Shown here one piece after another: positions 23,401 through 33,039 of a stretch of 64,000 bases of DNA (its first letter is position 1; every line of letters begins with the position of its first letter). Source of the DNA: Gymnorhina tibicen (Eukaryota; Chordata; Aves; Passeriformes; Artamidae). The position numbers were made by a program, and so were the translations under genes. The notes under the pieces were generated by a model that was not told where the DNA came from, ran no database searches, and saw only the letters and a list, made by a program, of their open reading frames with translations. The stretch lies in NCBI GenBank assembly GCA_013399875.1, contig VXAZ01007538.1, positions 62,001-126,000 of the forward strand, read 5' to 3'.

Positions 23401-23664
23401 CTACTTCAAGTCTGGTATCAAAGACATGGGATGAAGGGAGCCCATGGAACCCTAATAAGCAGCCTGAGAGAGTTAAAAATGTGTGCTGTAGCTGATAAAA
23501 TAGAGGAAAAACTGAAGGCAGCTATTTCCAGCTCTCAGGAAGGGGGACGGTCTAATAATCGTGACACTGAGCAAGGCAAACCTTGCACTCGTGAAGGTAG
23601 AAACTCTTACAATGATAGTGCTGCGCTAAGTAAATCCTGTACTGGTAGTTTGGAAGAGACATAG
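11372..23664 (+). CDS. FAS: FAS (TNFRSF6/CD95) death receptor, nine exons
   Basis: Fas-ligand receptor of the plasma membrane. Ligand binding recruits FADD and caspase-8 through the death domain and triggers apoptosis. The spliced reading frame joins 11372-11428, 17768-17915, 18467-18601, 20578-20689, 21194-21258, 21601-21693, 21833-21903, 22394-22418 and 23249-23664, with GT-AG at every intron and consistent phases (0,1,1,2,1,1,0,1). Residues are numbered from the ATG at 11399 (364 aa). They give a hydrophobic signal 1-16, cysteine-rich domains at about 42-75, 78-120 and 122-160, N-glycosylation sequons at N22/N23, N64 and N129, a membrane helix at about 171-194, a death domain at about 227-318 and a polar tail to 364. 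The death domain resembles mammalian FAS most closely (D-x-x-EQK-xxLL-xx-W-xx-HG). The order of exons, an exon 1 of ten codons and the tiny exon 8 also fit FAS rather than TRAIL receptors. The upstream ATG at 11372 is in frame and adds nine residues. Its GGC-ATG-G context is the same as that of the second ATG, so the start is undecided. Human FAS is slightly shorter (335 aa). Confidence 0.95.
11429..17767 (+). other. FAS: FAS intron 1
   Basis: The 6.3-kb intron (GTAAGT...CTAG) is the longest of the gene, as in mammals. It holds the 3' half of the CpG island and the probable solo LTR at 13379-13928. I looked for a paired p53-type site, known in human FAS intron 1, and found no convincing match. 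Confidence 0.85.
13379..13928 (-). mobile_element. probable solo LTR in FAS intron 1
   Basis: On the - strand this roughly 550-bp block begins TGTGAACC, is GC-richer than its flanks and has an AATAAA signal (complement of 13400-13405). It ends about 20 bp later in TTTCACTTGCA. This TG...CA plan with a late polyadenylation signal is that of an endogenous retroviral LTR. No internal gag/pol/env sequence is adjacent. I could not find matching target-site duplications at the proposed ends, so the left boundary may be off or the flank altered. Confidence 0.55.
17768..17915 (+). CDS. FAS: FAS exon 2: signal end, N-terminal stalk, start of CRD1
   Basis: The acceptor is CTCCTAG and the donor GTGAGT. 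Translation begins VAALIIETQC, completing the signal peptide, then gives a basic stretch and the first conserved cysteines (C42, C53, C54, C57). The sequon N-N-T lies at residues 22-24. The exon ends in phase 1. Confidence 0.92.
18467..18601 (+). CDS. FAS: FAS exon 3: CRD1/CRD2
   Basis: A CTACAG acceptor and a GTATGT donor bound 135 nt, phase 1 to phase 1. It encodes C67, C75, C78, C94, C97 and C100 in the TNFR spacing, including the C-V-P-C-x-x-G-K-E-F pattern that corresponds to CVPCQEGKEY of mammalian FAS. A sequon N-V-S is present at residues 64-66. Confidence 0.93.
18617..18642 (+). repeat. 26-bp copy of an LTR terminus in FAS intron 3
   Basis: These 26 bases match the left end of the solo LTR at 55758-55783 with a single difference. 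They lie 15 bp past the end of exon 3. Similarity stops after this stretch, so it could be a relic of a deleted LTR of the same family or, less likely, chance. Confidence 0.5.
19085..19340 (+). repeat. ancient L3/CR1-type LINE fragment in FAS intron 3
   Basis: Starts GGTCAGACCAGTGGCCCACC, followed by CCCAGTATTCTGCAT, the same family signature as the copy near position 870. It continues to a CATGAACCTGCT stretch that fits the 3' part. Followed by a 14-T run at 19351-19364. No open reading frame remains. Confidence 0.6.
20578..20689 (+). CDS. FAS: FAS exon 4: end of CRD2, first part of CRD3
   Basis: A TTTTTAG acceptor and a GTAAGT donor. Translation starts G-L-E-V-E, a string shared with mammalian FAS at the same exon boundary. 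It continues through C112, C120, C122, C128, C134, C137 and C140, with a sequon N-G-S at 129-131. The exon ends in phase 2. Confidence 0.93.
21194..21258 (+). CDS. FAS: FAS exon 5: end of CRD3
   Basis: A TTCTGCAG acceptor and a donor GTACCA, the weakest donor of the gene. It encodes C-E-S-G-V-I-E-Q-Q-C and the last ectodomain cysteine (C160), aligning with C-E-H-G-I-I of the mammalian receptor. The exon ends in phase 1. Confidence 0.9.
21601..21693 (+). CDS. FAS: FAS exon 6: transmembrane segment
   Basis: 93 nt between a CCAACAG acceptor and a GTAAGT donor, phase 1 on both sides. It encodes a short juxtamembrane stretch (EPETQSW) and then about 24 hydrophobic residues rich in V, L, I and A. 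Nothing else in the gene crosses the membrane. Because the length is a multiple of three and the phases match, skipping it would preserve the frame. Confidence 0.93.
21833..21903 (+). CDS. FAS: FAS exon 7: membrane-proximal cytoplasmic linker
   Basis: A GTTTCAG acceptor and a GTAAGT donor, ending in phase 0. The first codon is completed across the intron as Cys195, followed by basic residues R-R-N-R, a typical stop-transfer flank. The remainder is a polar linker (N-P-N-K-G-V-Y-K-P-E-P-Y) of low similarity to mammals, as is usual for this segment. Confidence 0.88.
22394..22418 (+). CDS. FAS: FAS exon 8: 25-nt micro-exon
   Basis: Only 25 nt (ESIPLIDT plus one base) between a polypyrimidine-TTCCAG acceptor and a GTAAGA donor. 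It restores phase 1 for the death-domain exon. A 25-nt exon at the same place is known in mammalian FAS. Without it, exon 7 would join exon 9 out of frame. Confidence 0.85.
23249..23664 (+). CDS. FAS: FAS exon 9: death domain and C-terminal tail
   Basis: A GCTCCTAG acceptor leads into D-A-D-L-S, then an intact death domain to about residue 318, then a 46-residue polar tail ending L-E-E-T and a TAG stop. Key shared positions are the A-I-D Asp261, the D-T-x-EQK helix, W282, H286-G287 and a C-x-x-A-D-K-I-E helix near the end. The domain is uninterrupted, so the gene looks functional. Two tyrosines phosphorylated in human FAS are His here (H233, H292). Confidence 0.96.
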
Positions 23665-24460
23665 CACGGTGTAATTTGAAAATCATTTCTGAATGAGTAT
23701 TTTTCTAATATAAATAACAAAGCTTTAAAATGGCATTTTCATTGGCAGTTCTGATTGAACTCAGGTAAGTTATTATATGCAAAAGGAATAATTAAAAATT
23801 TTGTAGCAATATCCTTTAAAAAAAGTTTTAGCCTTTTTTGGTTGTTAAGGACTGCAAGACGTTTTACGACTTGTTTACTACAATGTGCAATATGAGACTC
23901 CAGGTACAGGATTCATTACAAGAGGAAAAAAGTTGTAATTATTTGAAGAAAAGGTATTGTTTAAATGCATGGTCCTGCATTATTTAATTAATGTAAGGTT
24001 TTGTTTACATTAAAAATGTGGGATGTTCCTTTTTTTTGAAGAGAAAACTCTGGTGTTACAAGTCTACAAAGTGTACCAGGAAGAGTACTTGAAAAAAGAA
24101 AAAGTTAATTGCTTTACACCTGATTAATTTAAAATATAGGTATTGCTGTGTAGATTGTACTCTGCTGCAAATACAATTTCTATCTTTTATAAAAGCACCT
24201 CTGTGTGTATATTGAGTTTTGTATATATGTGCTAGTTTTCTATAGAAAAAGCTCCCAGTTCTAGGTAAAAATTATTATCTTTGTTGTTTTCAGCAATGTT
24301 TATAAGCCTCTTCTAATGTTAGAATGCTTCAAAGAAATAGGAGCTGAAGCAGCACAATAGAACCATGATTTCTGGAAGGCAACCTGCAGAGTGTGTGAAG
24401 CTTTTCTAATGCAAAAACTGATACAATGAAAGCATCTTTGTCATTAAAAAAAAATCTGCA
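23665..24460 (+). promoter_or_regulatory. FAS: probable FAS 3' UTR with ATTAAA signals
   Basis: AT-rich sequence follows the TAG. Candidate ATTAAA polyadenylation signals lie at 23791-23796, 24009-24014 and 24443-24448. The last sits before a short A-run and is the best distal candidate. No AATAAA was seen. The true cleavage site cannot be fixed without transcript data. Confidence 0.4.
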
Positions 24461-26754
24461 TAATACATGACTTCTGTTTTTCTTATTGCGCAGTATATAG
24501 ATGTCATGTTTAGGTTTGCTTTTACTCAGTTTAGCAAATCAGAAAAAAGGAGATCATTCTCATGAAAACACCTTAGCTTTCCTCCATCACAAAGTGCAGA
24601 GGACTCAGCTCCTAAATTCAAAGGACCACTATAGTGCTGGCAGCTTTGCTGTGAGGCCTTTCCCTCTCACACACCCCTTCGTGCAAATCTCACAAAGTCT
24701 TTCAACAGAAGGGGAGACTTTGCTAGAAAGGTTTTATTTTCCCAGGTCACACAGTAAGAAGGATGACTTCCTTTGGCTCTGTCATCAGTTCCCTAGAGAA
24801 AATCTCCAACCAGGATCACGACTCAGCCAAAACAGGAAGAGACCTACCTGGGCTTGCTCCCACCTGCCAGCCAGTGTGTGGGTGTATGGAGTAGGGTCCC
24901 ATGGCTGCCATCTGACCACAGGACCTGGAAAGGGCAAGGCAGGACTGGCCACAGGGTGCCAGTGGCTGGCAATCAACCCCTGTCAATGCTGGGTGCCCAC
25001 AGCCATGTGGCATTCCTCCAAAATGGCACATTCCTGGAAGTGAGGTAACTGGGAGGGCAGTACACAGCCTTCAGAAACAGCTAGAAATCTGTGTATGGCA
25101 TCAAGCAGGACCCTGAGAGGAAAGGCAGGACGTAGCTTTGAACTCATTACATGTTTCATAGACTTGACCTGTTTAAGGTCTGAATGACACAGAGCATGTT
25201 TTGCCCAGGCCCAGTTTATGTTGTACAGCTCTTAAGCACCATCCATGCTAAGCACTCAGAAAAACCTTCCACCCCACTTTGTAGCCTCTAATCTAGCTGC
25301 ATTTTCTAAGTGTCTAGTCCATCATCTTGCCACTACTATATTTCCAAAATCCCCACACTGCTGCTTTTTGAAGGAAAACCTTCAGGCTGCTGCAGTCAGA
25401 TGGTTTAATAGCCATGGGCCAAACTTGTGCACACATGGACTGATTAAGACCTGGCATTGTATAAATGGCCTGTGTCTGTGTTCTCTGTGCACAGATCTGA
25501 CATACTGTGACAATGTGTTGCTCCTTGTCCTGTTTTGGCTAGGCTCCACATATATAAGAGAATAAAATATCTGCCTTTCATAAAAGCAGCACAGCAGTGT
25601 GTCGGCTGTGCCATCTTTTGTAGGATGCGGTTGTGTAGAAGAGCAGCCAAGACAGGAAGGGAGGACGGAAGGAGAGCTTCATGCTCTCACAAGCCCTGGC
25701 AGATAGGCTGTTCCCTATACCATGTCCCATCCAGGAAGGCATGAATGTAGCTTAAAGGTGTGTTGGCAGGTGCTTGACTTCAGCTTTGGCTCCCCTTGGC
25801 TTCTGGCTTTTTCTTTGCAAGTGAGGCATCTGACCAGCAGAAATGAAGGTAGTCCACCTCTCAGTGGTTTCAGTGGAGAAGTGACTATAACCAGTCTGAA
25901 CTACACTGATCTTAAAATGGAGCCACCAAACCTCATAAATTTGTGACAGTGAAATAAAATGATAATTTTTTTCTTTCATCACATTGAAACCCTCCAATCT
26001 CAGTATAAAGAGGATGGTTTAAAAAAGTCCCTGAACAATGAGTCACATTTTCTTTAGGAGAGATCTGCAAGGCTGAACTCAGACTCATTAACTCTGGTGG
26101 TTAGCATACATCATAATTTTTTGTTCTTACCTGGAACACTGTGCATCAAATACGAGGATGGATTATATTGTGCAGTTAGTTTTCTGAAGGAGTCTGTATG
26201 TGTCTACATTGCAGTCTGCGGTGTAGAGTAGAGCTGGATCAAGCTTAGAGTACCTGGATCAGGGACTGAAAGTGGTTTAGTTCTGCTGACCTGCAGTAGC
26301 ACACCCAGCTTTCCATCCTGCCTCTGACATAATTTTCAAACAGGCTGCACATGAAAAAAAAAAACAAAACAAAGCCCAAACTCTCCTGTTTTATGGAAAG
26401 GCAGCATCAGAAAAGCAAGTTGTGAGGAGCCGATTCAGTTTTGATTTGCCTAAACAATGGTTGTCAGAGGCATGCAGGGGACATGTGCCACTTCCAGGAG
26501 GCAGCTAGGAGAGGATGGAGGAGAGCCTTGTCTCTGGGGAGACTTTGCCTGGCAACCAATGCATGTCTCACATGGGACAGGCAGCCAGCAGGGGCACACC
26601 GAAGACACTGCACCCCAGAGACACTCTCCAGTCAGATGGCAAACGGTCTGCAATGGACTGCAGTGGGACACTGGACTGGGCCAGTGCTCTCCTGCCAGCA
26701 GGCAGACTTTGGGAGCGGCCAGGGGCATCAAAAGTAACCGTGTCACAAGCCCGG
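24461..26754. other. intergenic region after FAS
   Basis: No homology recognised. Open frames of 100-180 codons (for example 24501-25043) have no family features and no splice context. Confidence 0.55.
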
Positions 26755-26935
26755 CAGCTTTTTGAACTTGCTTTTTGACTGTGGGCTTTGGCTTGGGGCT
26801 TTACTGAGACTGTGCTTTTGCTTTTGAGGCTTGGTGATTCGAGGGGCTTTTTGAGACTTGCTTTTCGAAACTTGCTTTTGATTCGGGGCTTTTTGAGTCT
26901 TACGCTTTTTGCCCTGGCCCCAGCCTGCTTTTTGG
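26755..26935. repeat. minisatellite-like array of CTTTTTGA units
   Basis: Irregular repeats built on a GCTTTTTGAnnCTTG / GCTTTTGATTCGGGG theme recur about ten times, spaced roughly 12-25 bp. On the - strand this reads as a basic K/S/Q/P-rich frame that continues into the CpG island. It is degenerate rather than an exact tandem array. No known family was recognised. Confidence 0.5.
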
Positions 26936-27245
26936 CTCTCCTGCCCTCGCTGGCTCTTGCTCGCCCTCCCGCCTGTCCTGCCTCCCTGTGTCCCTGACCG
27001 ACGCCCAGCCTGCTTCGTCTCTGCATCCCTGCCTGAGCCACCTGCACCCAGCCCCGCCTGCCTCCGAGCCGGCCCACCGCCGAAATCCTCGGCGCGGCCC
27101 TGTCCGGCCCCTGTCCGGCCCCTGGACCTCCCGCCCGAGCGCCCCTCACCGCGTGTCCGGCCGCCCGTCGGCGCGGAGCCAGCCCCGGGCAGGCAGCGTG
27201 CACAGCCCCGCCTCCTGGACATCCACGGCACTCCCCGACCGCCGG
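26900..27245. promoter_or_regulatory. GC-rich CpG island 3' of FAS
   Basis: CpG-dense sequence including two adjacent CTGTCCGGCCC copies and many CCGCCC-type motifs. It is bounded by a minisatellite-like repeat on the left and a polypyrimidine tract on the right. The - strand is open from the ATG at 27222 to 26743 (159 codons, R/G/K-rich), which probably reflects composition. The island could be the promoter or first exon of an unannotated transcript. Confidence 0.5.
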
Positions 27246-27250
27246 TGGTA

Positions 27251-27345
27251 ATGCCCTCTTTTCCTCTCTGTCTCCCCTCTCTTCCTCTCTCCCCTCCCCC
27301 TATTCATTTTCCATTCTCCTTCCTTCTTTTCTGTCTTTTCCAGCC
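27251..27345 (+). repeat. polypyrimidine tract
   Basis: About 95 bp of nearly pure C/T on the + strand (CTCTTTTCC, CTCTCC and CCTTCCTTCTTTTC types), directly beside the CpG island. Strand-asymmetric purine/pyrimidine tracts of this length can form triplex structures; that is general knowledge, not shown here. Confidence 0.7.
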
Positions 27346-27363
27346 CTCTTTAGTAAGGTAACT

Positions 27364-27376
27364 CCTTTTTATTTTG
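27364..27376 (-). promoter_or_regulatory. TATA-like motif on - strand
   Basis: The complement reads AAAATAAAAAGGA. It lies between the ISRE-like element and the CpG island in the right order for a - strand promoter that would transcribe the island towards FAS. AT-rich motifs are common, so support is weak. Confidence 0.25.
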
Positions 27377-27502
27377 TTTTTTTCATTACCAACAAACGGT
27401 TCTCCGATACAACGTTTGTCTCGTTTGGCCTCATTTCGTTCCTGACCATCCATTTTTAAAAGAACTCCTCGCAGTTTCCCTCAGTGGAACGCGACACAAG
27501 CG

Positions 27503-27520
27503 AAAACTGAAACAGAAACT
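27503..27520. promoter_or_regulatory. ISRE with three GAAA-type half-sites
   Basis: AAAACTGAAACAGAAACT contains GAAACAGAAACT, an exact match to the interferon-stimulated response element (complement AGTTTCNNTTTC), preceded by a third half-site in the same 6-bp register. ISGF3 and IRF proteins bind such arrays. It lies about 260 bp from the CpG island and 3.8 kb past the FAS stop codon. Confidence 0.6.
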
Positions 27521-29439
27521 GGCACAGGGAATGACTTATCACGTTTTGAAAAGCTGATTACAAAGGAAAAGTTCTCTCTTCAGGAAGCCAAAACGTTGCA
27601 AAACAATTCCATTTGTTATGCAAATAGTAAACCCCAAACAATTATTTTAAAATACCCACAACAGAAGAACAGAAACATAGAAATAAAAGGCCAGAGGAAT
27701 GATCTTACTTAAGTTCCCCGCAAATTGAAAGTGACCACATGTGTGAGACGTTTGTTCAGAAATTCCAAGGGCCGTTTTGCTGTGCACACCCACACCAGCT
27801 GCTCATCCATGCTGCAAAATGTAGCGCAGTTCCAGCTGCTCTGCAAGCAAACCAAACACCTGTGATATGACAGAAAAAAAATCAATATTATAGTGTGGTA
27901 CCAGAAGAACACAGGAATAGTTAAAGACAGCTCCAGTATACAGGGCTGCTGCAATATGAAATAAATTATTTTCAAAATTATTCTGCACGCTGCCAGTTCT
28001 TGAATAGATGTGGCTGAGAAATTAAGTGCTCAGTACAAAGAGTCTGAAACGTTTCTTCACAGACAGCATGACAAGCATATTAAAGTGTGAGAGAGCTCAG
28101 GCTTATTTCCTGTATGGAGGAGAGAAAAGGAAAACAATACCAACAAATTCGTGAGAAGAATAAAAGGGTATTGGAAAAAGCCTTGGAGATACACGGTTTT
28201 CTTGTTTTAGGGGAAGATACAACCTCAAAACTCACATCCTTCTCTTACTGTTAGTCAATACTTTGATTCTGGACTTCAAAGGGAAGCTTGCATTCCTGCT
28301 ATCCCACTGCTAGCAAGAGCAAAAATACCCACCATGTGTATCTAGCCTCTAGTGCAGAGCTGCGGTTGAGAATTATGAGGGATGTGGGAACAGTCACAAA
28401 ACCTACAGTCAGTGTTTTCTGAGTAGCTTTTCAGTGGTTTTAGTTGAAATTTCCTTCCAAACTGAAAGCAAGATTTTTAAAGCTTTTGGAGTGCTAGAGA
28501 GCCCTTTCCCATCACTTTACACAGTGGTCTCTCTCTTCCCCAGTATACCAGCAACTGTGACAAAGTGCAATTTATTTTCAATCTAGTGGAGAACCAGCAA
28601 AAAATGTCTGTGACAAAAGGGGTGCTGGAAAAATAGGTCCTGAACAAATACAGGAGAGTAATCAGTGACAAAAAACAGTGGCAGGAGGAAGCCGAAGGCA
28701 CAGACCTTGGAGAGACAACACTGAGCATCCAACAACCCAGGGGCATGCAGGACACAGAGGTCACTGACCCCTGCCTCCCACACATCTTCCCACAGTGATG
28801 TCCATATGACTGGTTCTCTGTAGGACAGGATAGATCTGCCTGTATGTGTGTCATTGGGATATGAACAAGAAACTGATGAAACAGAAGTACCCAGTTTCAT
28901 TTCCTGCATATTTATCCTACAGCGAGTAATGGGATTGTTACATTCTCCAGATTATCAGTACATGAAGATTTACGTTTCTTGGTCTTTTCCTAGTCCTTCC
29001 TTCAAACTACATGAAGATCCCTCTCCAGACTTATCTCTGGGAACGTTTTATGATACTCCTGAAGTCACTGTGAAGCACAGTGAGGCCCCTGGCATGCCAC
29101 TCTCCATCCCTGCTGGGGCTGGCTGTGCCCTGGCACCCGGCTCTGCTGGGTGGGGACCACGGCTGCCACTGCAGCTCATGGGAAGGATGGCTGTGATCTG
29201 GGCTATCTCAAAGGGTCTTGAGGTTCAAGGTCTGTCTCTAACATATGAGGACAACACCTATTCCTGTACTTTGAGGGGGAAGCAGGGGCAACTAACTTCA
29301 TACCAGACAGTGTCCCCTCATTTATCCGAGAATGAATAGCGATCATTAAACTCGGTATTTTTAAACCTCCCGATCACATCTCTTCAACACTAAAATTCCT
29401 TTAAACTTGTTTAAACTTTAAACAACCACGCTGGGCAGG
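27521..29439. other. intergenic region between the two islands
   Basis: AT-rich sequence with no recognisable gene. A frame at 28848-29339 (+) is open for 163 codons without any domain or splice support. Confidence 0.5.
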
Positions 29440-29700
29440 GGGGGTTGTTTTTGGGGCTGGGGGTGGCAGGCAGAGGCTGCCCGGCCGTTCGCCGGGCACA
29501 CAGGCGCTGCCGGCTGTCCTTGCGTGTCCCCGCGGGCAGGTGGCAGCCTGTGTCCGCGCAGTCCCATGCGTGTCCCCTCCTGCCGTGCCCAGGCGGGCCC
29601 TGGGCTGCCTCAGCGAGGACAGGGCGCCTGAGAGAGCTCCCTAACCCGCCGCCTCCCCCGGCTCCTTCCCGGCCCTCCGGCTGTCAGGATCTCGGGAGAT
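29440..29700. promoter_or_regulatory. second GC-rich island 3' of FAS
   Basis: CpG-rich sequence (GCCCGGCCGTTCGCCGGGC, CCGCGGGCAGG, CCCGCCGCCTCCC) isolated in AT-rich surroundings. No splice-flanked exon or recognisable protein could be tied to it. It might be an orphan promoter or enhancer island. Confidence 0.45.
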
Positions 29701-30814
29701 GATTTACTCCCACGGGGAAATGAGCTCGCACACGAAGCGAGCTGCAGACGGGCTTGACGGGGGCAGGAAGCCTTTCTCTGGCAGAGCTGAGCCTGTCGTT
29801 GTGCTGAGACAGTGCCAGCTCTGATTTCACATGGGATCCCTCAAGTCATGTTCCACAGGACTTAAAATGACACCTAAAATGTCATAAAACCACTGTGTGA
29901 CAGCTTTTGTGACACTCCTCAGGTTTAAGGATGAGCACAGCCTGACTCCCTTTAACCAGCCCTAGGATCAGGCAGCTTCAGGAAGTCCCACGCTGCAACA
30001 CCAAATTCTGCTACAGCATAGCAGATCACTTGGCATCACTAGTTTTAAATTTAATACCACATGGAAAAACGGTGTCATAACACACCCAGGCTGCAAACTG
30101 AGCTCTCTGAAATCTGGAATTGGCACTGTGACTGAAGTACGTGCTGCAGTACCTGTGCCAACATGAATGTGCGTTGCCTTAATAAATATTCACAACTAAA
30201 TCAAATCAGTTGGGACTTAGATGTTCACTTTGATTCTTACTTACACAACTGCTGAAATACAATCAAAGGCATGTGTTGGCAATGCCTGTGAAAGCCTAGG
30301 AAAGACACGATGGCTGTCCTAAAGTTTGGCCCTCTGAAGGGTAGTCTTTGCATCACCATAATCAAGTGAAAAAGCAACTGGTAAAGCTGAGGGAGGAGAA
30401 GGAGTGGGTGGTAACAGTTTAGAGGCTTTCTGGAGGAACTGGTTTATGAATAATACCCTTAATTACTGCAACATGCTATTGTAAATGGTCTTGTCTTCTT
30501 TCTTTTCCAGGCTCATAAGTTAGCCTGTCATTTTAAATAATTATACATTAAATGCAGTCTTGACTTCTGTTCTAGCTACAGAAATGTTTGGAATAACCAC
30601 CTCAGGAAATTTGTTGCCAAGAATTTTTTTAATCTTACAAAATCTATGGCTGTTGCTTCCATCAGAAAAACCGGAACAACTATGAGTGCTTGAAAATGTA
30701 TAATCCTCTACCAGGAGACATCGGACAGAGGTTGCAAAGTACTCCATGTATTGTGCTTTTTTTGTTAGGTCTATTTATATATCTTTGTGAAACAGAAAAT
30801 CAGCAAGGACGTGA

Positions 30815-31330
30815 AAGGTACACAGCTCCTTTATTGAGATGTCTTTCCTAAGAAAGCACCTTCTTGTAGGAGCTTTATTCAGATCTCCCTGCAGCACTCA
30901 AAAGCCTCTCTCTGACATCAGACACTCTGGTATAAGGAACCCACAGAGTAGAGAGCAGTCCATAAAGATGCTATAAGGAAAGCAATGAGCAACATTACTC
31001 AGTGCACCCAAATCATAGTATAGGTTACATGGACAGGTACTCACAGGCAGCCTTTAGGGAGCCCAGGGCAAGCAGTGATGAACAGTTACACCAAAAATTG
31101 CTTCCAAGGGCTCCTGAGCTGCGGCCCCACTGCAAGGTCCCTGGGGCCAATGACTGCACTTCAGGTACCTTTATCAGGTGACCCAGGGGAACACTGTAGG
31201 GAGCAGCAACATGCCTAGAAAACTCACGGGCTTATATGCCCTCTTACCACTGCTTGCCTTTACAACTGTAAGGCTATTAACCTGCTGTCAGTGCAACTTT
31301 TTAAGGTCTCTTCTTATTTGTAAGTGAGAA
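30815..31330 (-). mobile_element. possible LTR-like block
   Basis: On the - strand there is a CATATAAGC TATA-like motif near 31235 and two AATAAAG signals near 30868 and 30830. The last is followed by GTGTACCTTTCA, resembling an LTR end. The distance from TATA to the polyadenylation signals is long and I could not find the opposite terminus or target duplications. Confidence 0.25.
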
Positions 31331-33039
31331 CAGATGAGTAAACTAATGAGCTGGAATATGGGGGCTGGAAACAAGATAAAAGATCTGTTCTGCGTAAGTC
31401 AACAGTCTATTAGAGACCAGCTCTGTCCTCCCTCATCCAAAGACATTTCTACATAATCACAATAAAAGTGCGCAGATCTTCCAGGAAATGCCATTGTCAA
31501 CATACCCTAACTCATCCAACTAAAAACCAACCGTCAACAGAACATGCAAAAACATTTCTCAAAAAGAAATACTGTTCTCCTGCTTTTTTCTCTCAGCTGT
31601 GGATGTATTTCAAAGGAAGATAGTAATGTATTGATTTTCTTCCTTAAATGCAGGGAATGGTTCTTCCAAATGTAACTAATTTGAATTAAATCAATACATT
31701 ATGTTTGGACAGCAACCAGCTCCAGAAAACTTTAACAAAGTAAGTGTCAGAAGCTGCAAGTAGTTCAAAATAGGACTTCAAATGCAATCCTGCTGTACTT
31801 GGTTTCAAGTTAGGTCTTAGTATTGAAGAGACAAGCTATTATCACTAGAAAGCAAGGAGAATTTTACTTTTCTAGGCAGCATTCCACCTGAGGATCTAAT
31901 GAGTTATCAGTTTGCACTCATTACTTAACAAATCTGGGCAGACTTACAGAAAACCTTAGTACAGATAGCCACAGGTCATCCATGACAGAGTCAAAAAGCA
32001 AAGCAGATTTTTAAAACCTAAAAATACTGGAACAGCACTCTTGGAGCTAAAAGCATTACTTAAAATGCAATGATGCCTACCTTTTTGGTGTCTTGACACA
32101 CTATCAAACACAGAAATGCAAGTTCTTCCTCCTTCTTCCACTCCAACCCCACATTAATTGGTGCTGGACATGTCAACATTGACACGAGCTGTAGCAGAAC
32201 TTGGCTGGAATACCTTCTCTGCTCCGGAGCAGAAAACTGCAGGCAACTCCCCCACCTTCCAGAGCATGAGCCTGGTCTATTTGAGGACATCTTTTTCCTC
32301 ATCACTCTCACTGAGCCTGTTCCACTATGCGTTCATTGCTGTGTAAGTTCGAGATGGATTCTCTCTGTTCCAGGGTGCCCTAAGTGATTAGGTTAGCCAC
32401 ATTAGTTATCTGGTGGGCCATGTGTCATGGGAAAGGGAGCCAAGGATCGTCATTTGTGAACCCAACAAATGCACAGGAGCTCAGCACTGAGAACTCACTT
32501 GTTGACGCTGGCACCTACTCAGACATGAGGTACCTACGTTTTTCTGTGGAACTAATTTGGGTTAGATTGCAGGAGTTAGCAAGAATAAAAAACATGCTGT
32601 GAAGACAGTGTTACACCGTAAAGTTTTTTACTTGGTCCCACTACTCTGTCCTTTGGGATTTTTTCTTTTGTATTGTTCTTTCTTCCTAATAAGGTGTCTG
32701 TGACTTTCTTCTCTGAGAACACAGTTCTGTTTATAATATCAAACAGGAAATTAAGTCTTCCAGCTAAGGTGAAACCCAGGAATTTTTCCTGTTGAACAAT
32801 GGACTCCAGAGAGAGTTCCTATTTAGATAAGAAAGGGCTGGAAATTCCAGCCACCTTAAAATAGATGAACAAAAGTCTGTCTGCTCCAAAAGCTACTGGT
32901 ACTTCTGAGACTCGTAAGGTCATTTATGCCAGTCCTTTCCCCTGCCAGTCCTTTGCACTGAGGAAGGTTTAACTAAATGCTTTTGTCCTATCTCAGAGAT
33001 GCGGACTCCAAAACTCCCCATATTGATATTTCACAACCA

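Noticed and set aside
24501..25043. 180-codon + strand frame after FAS
   Set aside because: No domain, no splice or promoter context and ordinary composition; frames of this length occur by chance in 64 kb.
26568..27203. 211-codon - strand frame over the 27-kb island
   Set aside because: It needs a GTG start and is repeat-driven; not called as a gene, though the locus is reported as a finding.
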